Assembly: GCA_028873515.1 (NCBI GenBank)
Contig: JAGWIG010000015.1
Location: 1-47,447 of the forward strand
Direction: 5' to 3'
Source: Pseudomonadota bacterium
GTDB lineage: Bacteria; Pseudomonadota; Gammaproteobacteria; Burkholderiales; REEB80
Length of the DNA: 47,447 bases
How positions within the stretch are numbered: position 1 is the first letter of the stretch; every line of letters begins with the position of its first letter. The notes beneath the pieces are model-generated. The model did no database searches, was not told the DNA's origin, and saw nothing but the letters and a program-made list of their open reading frames with translations. Positions 32,402 to 39,870 of this stretch are shown here, piece by piece. The position numbers were made by a program, and so were the translations under genes.

Positions 32402-33762
32402 GGAGGTTCAGTCTTGTTGGCAGGCTTGGTCCAGACGACAAAACACGGATTGCGATTCTCCAGAGAGACTCAGCTGCCTACGAAATCGATTTTCTGAATG
32501 CCGACCGGCGCCTTGATTTCGGCATCGGACACGCGCTCGATCAGTTGCGCTCGCTCGGTCTTGCGCCATCGGAGGCCGCTGTGGATTTGGTGCTGGTCGC
32601 GGCGCTGGTTAATGCGGGGGACACACGGGTATCGCGAGCGGCGAACGCACAGGATGGCTGGACACGCGAGATCGATCTCTATGCGCCCGTCTCTGATCCC
32701 ATGCGGTGGGCCGAGCTTTCAGGAGAACTCGAAGCTTTGTTGAAGTTCCTGACGGGGGACCGCTGGCGCTTCTTTTTTCGGGCCAGACCGAAGCGACTGT
32801 CATCACTTGTCGAGCTGGCGGAAAATCTCCCGCTCGACGGGCTTGATGAAGTTTGTCTATTCTCAGGCGGGCTCGATAGCCTCATCGGCGCAATCGATCT
32901 GATAAAAAGCGGCCGACGTCCCCTCCTCGTTAGCCACTACTGGGACGCTGAGACGTCAAAGGCCCAAACATATCTCCTGGAGCGACTTGAGCGGCGGTTT
33001 CCGATTCCTGAAATCAGGTCGATTCGCATCCGCCTCGGCTTCGATCGAAATGACTTGAATACCGGGGAGACGGAAGAAACACAGCGCGGGCGATCCTTCC
33101 TGTTCTTCGCGTTGGCGTCATTGGCAGCCTCGTCGTTCGGGAAGCCAACCACGGTTAACGTACCCGAGAATGGCCTTATCGCGCTTAACGTGCCGCTGGA
33201 TCCGTTGAGATTTGGTGCTCTGAGTACGCGGACGGCGCACCCCTATTTTATAGCGGGCATGAACCGGCTTCTCCGGGCGATCGATGTTGAGGCTACCCTT
33301 GTGAACAGGTATCGCCACAAGACCAAAGGTGAAATGACCGCCTCCTGTGCCGATCGGGAATTCCTGAAGAAGGTGGTGGCGAATTCGATGTCGTGCTCGT
33401 CGCCGGCAAAGGCTCGATACAAGAAGCTCTCACCCCGGCATTGCGGCTACTGCGTGCCATGTCTGATCCGCCGTGCATCGCTGAAAAAAGGCCTTGGGAC
33501 AGCGGACCCGACCCTGTACACGGTCCCTGTTCTATCGGCACAAGCATTACTTACTAACAAGGCAGAGGGCCAGGACGTTCGCTCCTTTCAACTCATGGCC
33601 GATCGCATCAAGAAACGGCCGGAGCTGGCAAAAATACTCGTTCACAAACCTGGCCCGCTAATGGATGCGCCCTCCGAAGTGGCCGCTTACGCCGACGTGT
33701 TCGGACGTGGAGTTCTGGAAGTCGCAGTGCTCCTTCGTGGTGTGACCGCGAAACCAGGTTGA
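32398..33762 (+). CDS. qatC: QatC, QueC-like PP-loop enzyme
   Basis: The protein has 454 residues. The PP-loop ATP pyrophosphatase motif SGGLDS is at 156-161 in EVCLFSGGLDSLIGAIDL, preceded by a family-specific N-terminal domain of about 145 residues that true QueC lacks. The C-terminal part has SCSSP and HCGYCVPCLIRR (about 331-357), the four-cysteine zinc site of QueC enzymes. In queuosine synthesis QueC makes preQ0; in Qat the same fold is thought to modify something by amidation/nitrile-type chemistry, with the target unknown. ATGA overlap with qatB and near-overlap with qatD show tight coupling. No other queuosine genes are present. Confidence 0.92.
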   Translation: MRRFSLVGRLGPDDKTRIAILQRDSAAYEIDFLNADRRLDFGIGHALDQLRSLGLAPSEAAVDLVLVAALVNAGDTRVSRAANAQDGWTREIDLYAPVSDPMRWAELSGELEALLKFLTGDRWRFFFRARPKRLSSLVELAENLPLDGLDEVCLFSGGLDSLIGAIDLIKSGRRPLLVSHYWDAETSKAQTYLLERLERRFPIPEIRSIRIRLGFDRNDLNTGETEETQRGRSFLFFALASLAASSFGKPTTVNVPENGLIALNVPLDPLRFGALSTRTAHPYFIAGMNRLLRAIDVEATLVNRYRHKTKGEMTASCADREFLKKVVANSMSCSSPAKARYKKLSPRHCGYCVPCLIRRASLKKGLGTADPTLYTVPVLSAQALLTNKAEGQDVRSFQLMADRIKKRPELAKILVHKPGPLMDAPSEVAAYADVFGRGVLEVAVLLRGVTAKPG

Positions 33763-33767
33763 ATCCA

Positions 33768-34517
33768 ATGCAACCCGAATTCGTCGATTTCCATTGCCAC
33801 CTCGATCTCTATCCCGACCTGGAGACCGCGATAGCAAAATGTGATGCCTTGAGAGTTGCCACGCTGGCCGTCACCACGACGCCGAAGGCTTTCGCGCGCA
33901 ATCAGCAACTAGCGCGTCAGAGTGAATTCGTCCGTGTCGCGCTCGGCCTCCATCCTCAGCTCGTGGCGGAGAGGGCGATGGAACTCGATCTCTTCAGTCG
34001 CCTCCTCCCTGAAACACGCTATGTCGGCGAAGTCGGACTCGACGCGGGGCCGCGCCACTATCGGTCATTTGAGACACAGAAGCATGTCTTCCGTACGATA
34101 CTCACTCTCTGTGCGCAGGCGGGAGATAAGGTACTGAGCGTGCACAGCGTTAGGGCCGCAAAGCACGTTCTCGACCTGATCGAGGAGTGCCTTCCGAAGG
34201 GGCGGGGGAAAGTTGTCCTCCACTGGTTCACGGGGAGTGCCGCTGAAGTACGGCGTGGCTTGGAACTGGGCTGTCTTTTCTCTGTTAACGAAAGGATGTT
34301 GAGCTCGCCGAACGGACGCAAGATTCTGCAAGAAATTCCCAACACCCGCCTGCTGACGGAAACGGATGGCCCGTTTGTCGAGAGGTCTGGCAACGCGATC
34401 ACGCCCGGCGATGTCCTGCCGACACTGGAGGCAATTGCAAAAGTCAAAGACCTAGCGGTGGAAGCCGTGCAACATCAGGTCATCTCTAACTTGAGTAACA
34501 TGTTGCGCACTCTTTGA
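33768..34517 (+). CDS. qatD: QatD, TatD-family metal-dependent hydrolase
   Basis: The protein has 249 residues from the ATG at 33768, five bases after the qatC stop; a TTG at 33759 would give a TTGA overlap and is the alternative. TatD residues are in place: FHCHLD (His9, His11), GEVGLD (Glu near 88), a histidine in LSVHS (near 125), LHWFTG (His near 152) and LTETDGPF (Asp near 201). The protein should be a metal-dependent nuclease or hydrolase. As the fourth gene after qatABC it completes the Qat set and is therefore not the housekeeping tatD. Confidence 0.92.
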   Translation: MQPEFVDFHCHLDLYPDLETAIAKCDALRVATLAVTTTPKAFARNQQLARQSEFVRVALGLHPQLVAERAMELDLFSRLLPETRYVGEVGLDAGPRHYRSFETQKHVFRTILTLCAQAGDKVLSVHSVRAAKHVLDLIEECLPKGRGKVVLHWFTGSAAEVRRGLELGCLFSVNERMLSSPNGRKILQEIPNTRLLTETDGPFVERSGNAITPGDVLPTLEAIAKVKDLAVEAVQHQVISNLSNMLRTL

Positions 34518-34575
34518 GGGGACTTGCAGGGCTTGGGCCGTCACTCCATGACAGAGTGTATGCTAGGGTGAAGTT

Positions 34576-35505
34576 ATGGGACTCTTGTCAAAACTTCTAG
34601 GTCGGGGAAATTCGCGCAAAGGTGTGCGCGCCGGCGTGCCGCCGTCGGCAACCTTCTCGTTCTCAGACAGGTTTGTTAATATTCCCGGCTACGACATGTT
34701 TGGTCAGTTCGACCACTCGCCCAACAGACGCTTCTTCTTGGTGTGGCGTGATTCCTATGGCTCTAGCAGCGACGGCGTGACCGAGACGATCCAGGGTCGC
34801 TATATGCTGTTTGACGGCGAGCGTGCGGTTTGCGATTTGCGTATGGCGCGACCGAATGACGGCAAGGTGTCCGACACTGGCGTCTTTATCCTGAACGACT
34901 GGGGCGGCAGGTCCGATCTATCTGGCACCTTCTATGCCTTTCGTCCGGACGGCCCCGAAATCCTGCATCAGGATTATCAGGCCAACCTCTACAACAACGG
35001 GCTAGCGCGCGATGGCAACGTCCTGACCATATTCGATCTCCAAGCAGGCAAGGAGTATTCACGCTGGAGGGCAGAAAGTGGCTGGCCCGAAGGCTATGAA
35101 TTTTCCGAAGACGGCAGCAGGGTGTCCCTGACTGTCCGTGGCATCGGCAAATTTGCCTATTCGCTGGACGGCGCATTTCTGGATCGTCAAGCCTGGTTCG
35201 ATGCCGGCATTGCCAGCGGTCAGATGCAGATCATCGCCAGCCTGTTGCGAGAGACGGGCGATGTGCCCAATGCGGATAAACTTCGCAAGGCAATCGGCGG
35301 GATAGATGCGGCGCTAGCGAATCCTCGGAATTCGGATTCGCGTACTCAAGCCTACGCTCTCAGACTGAAGGCGGAGTGCTACGACAAGCTGGGCGCATTG
35401 ACAGAGGCGTTGGCGAACTATGATGCGGCGCTTTCCAAGGACAGTAAGATAGGGGCGAAGCGCCGGGCGGCCCAGATCCGAAAAGTGTTATCGAAGGAAT
35501 CGTGA
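34576..35505 (+). CDS. Unknown protein with C-terminal TPR-like repeats
   Basis: The protein has 309 residues, starting 58 bases after qatD with AGGGTGAAG as SD. The N-terminal ~200 residues are beta-rich with repeated short motifs (NRRFFLVWRDSYGSSSDG, GTFYAFRPDGPEI, NNGLARDGNVLTIFDL, YEFSEDGSRVSLTV), suggestive of beta-propeller blades. The last ~75 residues are helical with TPR character (AYALRLKAECYDKLGALTEA, then LANYDAALSKDSK). No enzyme motif is visible. It could be an accessory sensor of the Qat operon or an independent cargo gene; no standard Qat system needs it. Function unknown. Confidence 0.65.
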   Translation: MGLLSKLLGRGNSRKGVRAGVPPSATFSFSDRFVNIPGYDMFGQFDHSPNRRFFLVWRDSYGSSSDGVTETIQGRYMLFDGERAVCDLRMARPNDGKVSDTGVFILNDWGGRSDLSGTFYAFRPDGPEILHQDYQANLYNNGLARDGNVLTIFDLQAGKEYSRWRAESGWPEGYEFSEDGSRVSLTVRGIGKFAYSLDGAFLDRQAWFDAGIASGQMQIIASLLRETGDVPNADKLRKAIGGIDAALANPRNSDSRTQAYALRLKAECYDKLGALTEALANYDAALSKDSKIGAKRRAAQIRKVLSKES

Positions 35506-35554
35506 CGCCTGTGCCGCTTGGGGGCCACTCATCTGGCCGACGGAACCCTTTGGC

Positions 35555-35772
35555 ATGCTGCACCTCGACGCCGAAACCTCAATCGCGGTTCAACTCGTGA
35601 GCGATGTAAGCGGCGACGAGCGTGATCACGAGGCGGGCATCGCACATATGCGCACCGCGTGATCGATATCGCTCTGAGTAATGTTGATCGGTTCAGCGCG
35701 GTCGCGGAGTTCGTGGTGTCAGTGGTGTCGATTGACCGTCTCAAAGACTACGGTGAGCCTCCCGAGGAATGA
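35555..35772 (+). pseudogene. Decayed small gene between the TPR gene and the HipA gene
   Basis: Two protein-like stretches in different frames abut. The first starts at the ATG at 35555, reads MLHLDAETSIAVQLVSDVSG and on to AGIAHMRTA, then stops at 35660-35662. The second is open from about 35659 to a TGA at 35770-35772 and reads VIDIALSNVDRFSAVAEFVV and on to KDYGEPPEE. They probably formed one gene now split by a frameshift near 35659. The family is unknown. The rest of the 533-base gap (35506-36038) carries the operators listed separately. Confidence 0.35.
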
Positions 35773-35939
35773 GCCCCTGATTCCTCGTCGTGCAGTCGCC
35801 GCGTTAATGTATCAAAGCAAGGGAAATTACGGGGTTTTGTGTCTAAAAAAGTAAAATCAAAGGTCTTTCGCGTGCCGGCAGCGCCGTCCAGAAAATCGGC
35901 AGGGCACCCCTCCCAGGGCCCAAACTGATTAGTTTCTCT

Positions 35940-35970
35940 AACTATCGCGTACTTGAAGCACTCGATAGTT
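35940..35970. promoter_or_regulatory. Operator-like palindrome 1 upstream of the HipA fusion
   Basis: AACTATCG (35940-35947) and CGATAGTT (35963-35970) are perfect arms around GTACTTGAAGCAC. The core matches that of palindrome 2 in the form GTACYTGAAGYAC. The centres of the two sites are about 65 bases apart. Confidence 0.65.
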
Positions 35971-36002
35971 GTAATTCATCTTGACGCAAATCGCTAAAAA
36001 TG

Positions 36003-36037
36003 CTAACTTAGTCGTACCTGAAGTACGGGAAAGTTAG
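36003..36037. promoter_or_regulatory. Operator-like palindrome 2 abutting the HipA start codon
   Basis: CTAACTT (36003-36009) and AAGTTAG (36031-36037) flank CGTAC-CTGAA-GTACG (36013-36027). The right arm ends one base before the ATG at 36039 and includes the only SD-like purines (GGGAAAG). The palindrome could be a protein operator, or an mRNA hairpin that hides the ribosome site. Confidence 0.65.
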
Positions 36038-36038
36038 A

Positions 36039-37877
36039 ATGGCGCTCCACCTCGTCGGCGAAACTCTGGATAAGACCCGCAGCCACTATCTGGCCGAGAC
36101 GGGTAAGCTCGTCCAGCTTATGCGCGGTATCTACGTCGATGCCGACGACGACATCGACGCTACCGTCCTGAAGCACGCGGTCCGCATCGCCAAATATCTT
36201 TACCCCCAAGCCTACCTATCCGCAGCAAGTGCCGCCTTGCTTGGGCCGACCCGCGATGGCCGGCTGTTCCTGAGCGCCCGGCGCAAGCAGCGCACCCGCA
36301 TCCGCGTGTTGGAGATCATCCAGAACGAAGCGCCCAAACACCCGTCCGTCGGCGACGCCGTCGTCGATGACGGTATGGGCGAATTCCATGTCAGCGTCTC
36401 GTCGATCCGTCAGCGCTTTCTCGAAGCCTTCCGCCTGCGCAGCGAACATGCTGCGTCCATTGATGAAGATATGCGGGCGACGATCGCCGCCCGCTTGATC
36501 GAGGAATATGGCAGCGCGCAAACGGCAGCGGATGCGCTGTGGACGCTTGCCCGCGAGAACCAATGGTATCGGGAAGGCGAGTCAGCCGAGCGCTATCTCC
36601 GGCATAAGCCAAGTGCTATGCCAGCGAAGAATGAGGCGGCGCTCGACCTCATTGTCGCCTGGCATGGCGCGTCGTTGGGTCATTTGACTCACGACGGTTT
36701 CGAGTGGCGCTGGCAGCCGATGGATGGAGCGGGGCCGCCGCTCATTCGGCAAACCACGCCCGGCAAACTGCCGCCCTTTATCGTCTCGCTGCTGCCAGAG
36801 GGATGGCTCGAAAAAGTCCTCAAGGACAAGGACGAGCGCACGCTGCTGCGGTCGGGCAAGCGCTACATGTCGAATATCACCATCGTCGAACATGAAGCCG
36901 AACTGGCGGCGCTGCCGCCAGACGTTCTGCTCACCCGGCTTGAGAAATACACCAGGGATGGCACCTTCACCGGATGGTATGCCGGGCCGGGCCGCAGCGA
37001 AATCGAAGCGAACTTCGAGCACAATCTTGCGCAGATTTACGAGCGGGCCGACACGCCGCGCCTTTCAGGCGTTCAGATCAAGGCACCGATGTATCTTGAT
37101 CCCGAAGGTATTCTGTCGCCCAGCACCGGAAAGCCCTTCACCCATATCCTGAAGCCGGCGGGGACCAGTGGCTACGATGCTTTGCCGCTGGTCGAATGGA
37201 CCGCAATGGCGCTCGGTCGGGCCGCGGGCTTTGAGGCCCCGGCTACTGCGCTGGTCGGCATGCCGGATGGCATGCCGCCGGCGCTCGTTGTCGAGCGCTT
37301 TGACATAAGGGAGAGCCGTGCAGACAAGAGAATGATGGCGCTCGAAGACCTTTGTTCCGTTCTCGACCTGCCGGTCACGGCTAAATACGATGGGACAATG
37401 GAACGCGTCGCACGCGCCGTCCGGCCGTTATCGACGGCACCTGAAGATGACCTTATTATAATCGTCAAGCGCGCGCTCTTCGCTTGGCTGATTGCCGACG
37501 GCGACATGCACCTGAAGAACATGGCGTTGTTCAAGATTGCGGAACCCAAAGACCGACAATTCCGCAGTGTCCGCATGGCACCGCTATATGACGCGGTGAC
37601 AACGCGGGTCTTTCCGAATCTCAAGCATGACCGCATGGCGTTAAAACTCAACGGCAAGGATGACAATTTGCGTCGCGCCGATTTCCGCGCGCTCGCGGCG
37701 ACGGCGGGCCTAAGGGCCGCCGATGCCGACGTCGCAATTGATGATATGTTGCAGCGGATGGGCGGCGTCGTTGATCGGATCACCTTGCCCAAGGCTATCG
37801 AACACACTGCGGACGCAGGAAAGATTGTCAAAGAGATGCTCGATATCTGCCGCAAACGTATCGAATCGTTTGCATGA
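36039..37877 (+). CDS. HipA-family kinase toxin fused to an AbiEi-like N-terminal region
   Basis: The protein has 612 residues, longer than usual HipA (about 440). Residues of about 1-80 (GKLVQLMRGIYVDADDDID) resemble the winged-helix, 'L-x-RG-x-Y' opening of AbiEi/type IV antitoxin regulators. From about 200 the HipA fold follows: ASLGHLTHDGFEWRWQP, KLPPFIVSLLPEGWLE, THILKPAG (ATP-loop lysine), the catalytic loop IADGDMHLKNMALF near 487-494 (D-x-H-x-KN) and APLYDAVTT (metal-binding Asp). The kinase appears active. HipA toxins phosphorylate tRNA synthetases and related proteins, normally held by a separate HipB. No HipB-type gene is adjacent, so the N-terminal region may be the regulator and bind the two palindromes upstream. 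The target is unknown. Confidence 0.82.
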   Translation: MALHLVGETLDKTRSHYLAETGKLVQLMRGIYVDADDDIDATVLKHAVRIAKYLYPQAYLSAASAALLGPTRDGRLFLSARRKQRTRIRVLEIIQNEAPKHPSVGDAVVDDGMGEFHVSVSSIRQRFLEAFRLRSEHAASIDEDMRATIAARLIEEYGSAQTAADALWTLARENQWYREGESAERYLRHKPSAMPAKNEAALDLIVAWHGASLGHLTHDGFEWRWQPMDGAGPPLIRQTTPGKLPPFIVSLLPEGWLEKVLKDKDERTLLRSGKRYMSNITIVEHEAELAALPPDVLLTRLEKYTRDGTFTGWYAGPGRSEIEANFEHNLAQIYERADTPRLSGVQIKAPMYLDPEGILSPSTGKPFTHILKPAGTSGYDALPLVEWTAMALGRAAGFEAPATALVGMPDGMPPALVVERFDIRESRADKRMMALEDLCSVLDLPVTAKYDGTMERVARAVRPLSTAPEDDLIIIVKRALFAWLIADGDMHLKNMALFKIAEPKDRQFRSVRMAPLYDAVTTRVFPNLKHDRMALKLNGKDDNLRRADFRALAATAGLRAADADVAIDDMLQRMGGVVDRITLPKAIEHTADAGKIVKEMLDICRKRIESFA

Positions 37878-38067
37878 ACGGCAAAGCTAATGCCTTTTGT
37901 GGATTGATTGCGGCCGGGCGGCGCTATGCCGAGCGCAGGCTGTTCGATGGCGTCGGGCGCAGTCGATAAGCGGCAGGCATTTTCTTGGAACGGGCGACAG
38001 CTTGCATTTCATGGCCGAAAAACGAATCGCATGGCTGGGCAGGAAGACGCCGAATCCCAAAATACTT

Positions 38068-38086
38068 CTGCACAATTCCTACACAG
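38068..38086. promoter_or_regulatory. Candidate integrase arm-type sites, right end of island 2
   Basis: CTGCACAA at 38068 and CTACACAG at 38079-38086, 11 bases apart, mirror the words at the left end. The 266 bases from 37878 to 38143 otherwise show only short unconvincing ORFs. Confidence 0.5.
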
Positions 38087-38140
38087 CCAAAAATATCTGA
38101 AAATTATTTATATATTTCAATTGTTTGTATAAATCAAAAA

Positions 38141-38160
38141 GAATGGAGCGGGTGAAGGGA
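38141..38160. repeat. attR of island 2
   Basis: Identical to 25594-25613 and formed by the 3' end of the intact tRNA-Gly, which was restored by the crossover. Confidence 0.88.
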
Positions 38161-38217
38161 ATCGAACCCTCGTCACTTGGTTGGGAACCAAGAACTCTAC
38201 CATTGAGCTACACCCGC
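38144..38217 (-). tRNA. tRNA-Gly(CCC)
   Basis: Read on the minus strand: acceptor GCGGGTG pairing with CACCCGC, D-arm AGCTCAATGGTAGAG, anticodon stem CTTGG/CCAAG with loop TTCCCAA (anticodon CCC), T-arm GAGGG-TTCGATT-CCCTT, discriminator T and encoded CCA. Length 74. Intact, and host site for island 2. Confidence 0.96.
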
Positions 38218-38670
38218 GCACTACCGAAGGAAATATACGCATCACCCCTTTGTGAATAATTCATTTATTGCCGCTGGTTACGATTTACAGACCTGTCTCG
38301 CAACAGATCTGCTAGTGGAAGTCTGTGTACACTTTCATGTTGAGCCGATCGCGCGTCTCAACCATTTTATGCAAAATTACTGCACAGCACTCGCTCTCCT
38401 CATAACCCATACGTATTATAATTCAAATTAAGTTATCACATTCTTTTTGATTAATGAGTCATAGAAATGTATTGGTTTTATTTTGTATACACCCATTGTT
38501 TTTAGATTCGGATCATAAAAGAAATAAGTGAAAATAAAAATTGTTTTTTTATCCATGCCATGCTAATTCACAAATTTTTATTCTTTCTTTTTAGAAAAAT
38601 CAGCTTTTTATATTAAGGCTAATTCTTTATACTCTTTCTTTGGAATTCTTTTTAAAAGAAATCGTTTTTC
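38218..38670. other. Intergenic region between tRNA-Gly and the arsR-like gene
   Basis: AT-rich and without a credible gene. A lone CTGCACAG at 38380-38387, the same word as the island 2 arm sites, lies on the chromosomal side of the tRNA. It may be chance or a trace of a second element that once used the same tRNA. Confidence 0.45.
38646..38660. promoter_or_regulatory. Palindrome upstream of the ArsR-family gene
   Basis: TTCTTTT-T-AAAAGAA is a perfect 7-bp inverted repeat ending 10 bases before the ATG. A self-repression operator is plausible for an ArsR-type protein. The AAAAGAA arm may also act as a weak SD. Confidence 0.4.
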
Positions 38671-39015
38671 ATGGATGATGAAGAAGTATCCCGCCAGTTT
38701 TCAGCTTTAGGCCAACCTAGCCGACTCGCTATTGTCCGTTTGCTCGCTCAATATGGAAATGAAGGTTTGAATGTTGGCGAAATCTCCGCAAGGATTAATA
38801 TTTCTGGAGCTACCCTTTCGCATCATTTGTCACATCTGACGCGATGTGGTCTTCTTGTGGCCGTCCCATCGGGTCGATTCATTCGGTATCGATTTGAGCC
38901 TGATGCTTTAAGCTCCCTGGCTTTAATTCTTGAAAATCGGTTCTCTTCATTGCCTATTGTAGATAAAACAGTTCCTGAAAGCCGTCCTAGTTTTGCTTCC
39001 ATGTTACTTGGTTAA
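38671..39015 (+). CDS. ArsR/SmtB-family transcriptional regulator
   Basis: The protein has 114 residues. The winged-helix is clear: FSALGQPSRLAIVRLLAQYG (helix 1-2), LNVGEISARINISGATLSHH (helix-turn-helix) and HLTRCGLLVAVPSGRFIRYR (wing). Only one cysteine is seen, in LTRCGLL, so neither the metal site of ArsR (CxCxxC) nor the two-cysteine sulfide switch of SqrR/BigR is present. The effector cannot be read. It lies on the other side of a tRNA from an RND efflux operon and sqr, so regulation of those genes is possible but unproven. Confidence 0.9.
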   Translation: MDDEEVSRQFSALGQPSRLAIVRLLAQYGNEGLNVGEISARINISGATLSHHLSHLTRCGLLVAVPSGRFIRYRFEPDALSSLALILENRFSSLPIVDKTVPESRPSFASMLLG

Positions 39016-39321
39016 ATCAGGATTGGTTGTTTACACTTTGATAAAATGAGGGCGTAAATTGAGCAATATAACCACGCGATCCTACAGGGTTAATGGATGG
39101 CAGTGAGGTTTTTTTGCTGCTTTACCGGGTACTGAATATTTTCTGGATATTCATTTCATCCTGCACCTATCAGGCTTAATTGTTAACCAATAGAATTCTT
39201 AGGCTGTTTTTAACTTTTAACGATCATGGTGGATCAGGAACAGGCCACGCTTGTCGAATATCTTCACAGGCTTTTTGCTGGGCTTGGCATTGCGAACTGC
39301 AGTATCGGTCAGGACCAATTG

Positions 39322-39368
39322 GGGGTAACTCTTTTTTCAGTTTTGGAGTTACCCCTAAGAGTTACCCC
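39322..39368. repeat. Inverted and tandem GGGGTAACTC repeats next to tRNA-Ala
   Basis: GGGGTAACTC (39322-39331) is repeated in inverse as GAGTTACCCC at 39346-39355 and again at 39359-39368, with a partial ATTACCCC near 39397-39404. First and second can form a 10-bp stem. No gene occupies 39016-39483. Clusters of such GGGGTAAC words are found beside P4-type integrases at tRNA genes, so this may be a relic attachment region. Confidence 0.6.
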
Positions 39369-39483
39369 ACTCGAAAAGCGGATGCTATCGGACAATATTA
39401 CCCCACGTTGGACAAAAACTCAATAAAAAACATGCACTTAGGCGGGTTATTCGGATGCTGTCGGACTAGCTTGGATAGTGGAA

Positions 39484-39559
39484 TGGTGGAGCCAGGCGGG
39501 TTCGAACCGCCGACCTGCTGATTGCGAACCAGCCGCTCTCCCATCTGAGCTATGACCCC
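39484..39559 (-). tRNA. tRNA-Ala(CGC)
   Basis: Read on the minus strand: acceptor GGGGTCA pairing with TGGCTCC, D-arm TAGCTCAGATGGGAGAGC, anticodon stem GCTGG/TCAGC with loop TTCGCAA (anticodon CGC), T-arm GGCGG-TTCGAAC-CCGCC, discriminator A and encoded CCA. Length 76, fully formed. Confidence 0.95.
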
Positions 39560-39669
39560 TCCCTGGTTTGGTAATTTTACTGTTTAAGTACTATACCGGC
39601 AACCCCGATGAATTTTCTGGGTAGCTTGTACATATCTTCATTTCCATGTTGTATTGAGTTAGATATAAC

Positions 39670-39858
39670 TCATCGCTTTAGAATTGATTCTAAAGGACAA
39701 AACCCTGTAAAACTGCTTTGAAGCAGATTTGCTCCGACAAATACTGTTACCCATAAAAAATAACTGCTTATGAATATGGGACTTTGTGGCACTCCAATGG
39801 CCAGGGAAATAAGTATTATGCTACCTGCGAAGGCGCGTACTTTCCGTTCGACATTCAT
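39670..39858 (-). CDS. DUF2892/YgaP-like small inner-membrane protein
   Basis: The protein has 62 residues behind a strong SD (AAGGAGAA) 12 bases after the RND gene. The family pattern is complete: N-terminal MNVERKVRAFAGSIILISLA, a second hydrophobic segment FLWVTVFVGANLLQ, and the conserved SSFTGFCPLESILKR end with its cysteine. DUF2892 proteins correspond to the membrane part of YgaP-type rhodaneses and often sit beside sulfur-handling genes (rhodanese, SQR, ArsR-type regulators). As the last gene of the efflux operon, opposite sqr, it supports a link of this locus to sulfur. The exact activity is unknown. Confidence 0.85.
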   Translation of the reverse strand: MNVERKVRAFAGSIILISLAIGVPQSPIFISSYFLWVTVFVGANLLQSSFTGFCPLESILKR

Positions 39859-39870
39859 GATGTTCTCCTT

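Larger units (their letters stand above)
25594..38160. mobile_element. Genomic island 2, inserted at tRNA-Gly(CCC), probably immobile
   Basis: A 20-bp direct repeat (25594-25613 and 38141-38160) bounds about 12.5 kb whose coding part is markedly GC-richer than both flanks. The right copy is the 3' end of an intact tRNA-Gly gene. The integrase is only an N-terminal stub and is fused to a fragment of another gene, so the element has lost its own mobility. Cargo: a PHP-ATPase, QatABCD, an unknown TPR protein and a HipA fusion. Base composition and integrase type suggest an alphaproteobacterial donor; that is inference. Confidence 0.88.

Noticed and set aside
32398-33762. Annotation as queuosine enzyme QueC
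   Set aside because: The extra N-terminal domain and the qatA/B/D neighbours, with start/stop overlaps, show the Qat form.
33768-34517. Annotation as housekeeping TatD nuclease
   Set aside because: The position in the qat operon on a foreign island makes QatD the better call.
37897-38132. Two overlapping 67- and 74-codon ORFs at the right end of island 2
   Set aside because: Weak starts, no recognised motif, and both run into the att-adjacent AT-rich sequence. They may be remnants but nothing supports a gene.
39180-39521. ORF of 113 codons ending in GGFEPPTC
   Set aside because: The ending is the classic false translation across the antisense of a tRNA gene (here tRNA-Ala at 39484-39559). 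The rest has no protein-like features.
39676-39695. Perfect 9-bp-arm palindrome at the 3' end of the DUF2892 gene
   Set aside because: It lies inside codons for the conserved LESILK end and lacks a T-tail, so no regulatory role is claimed.
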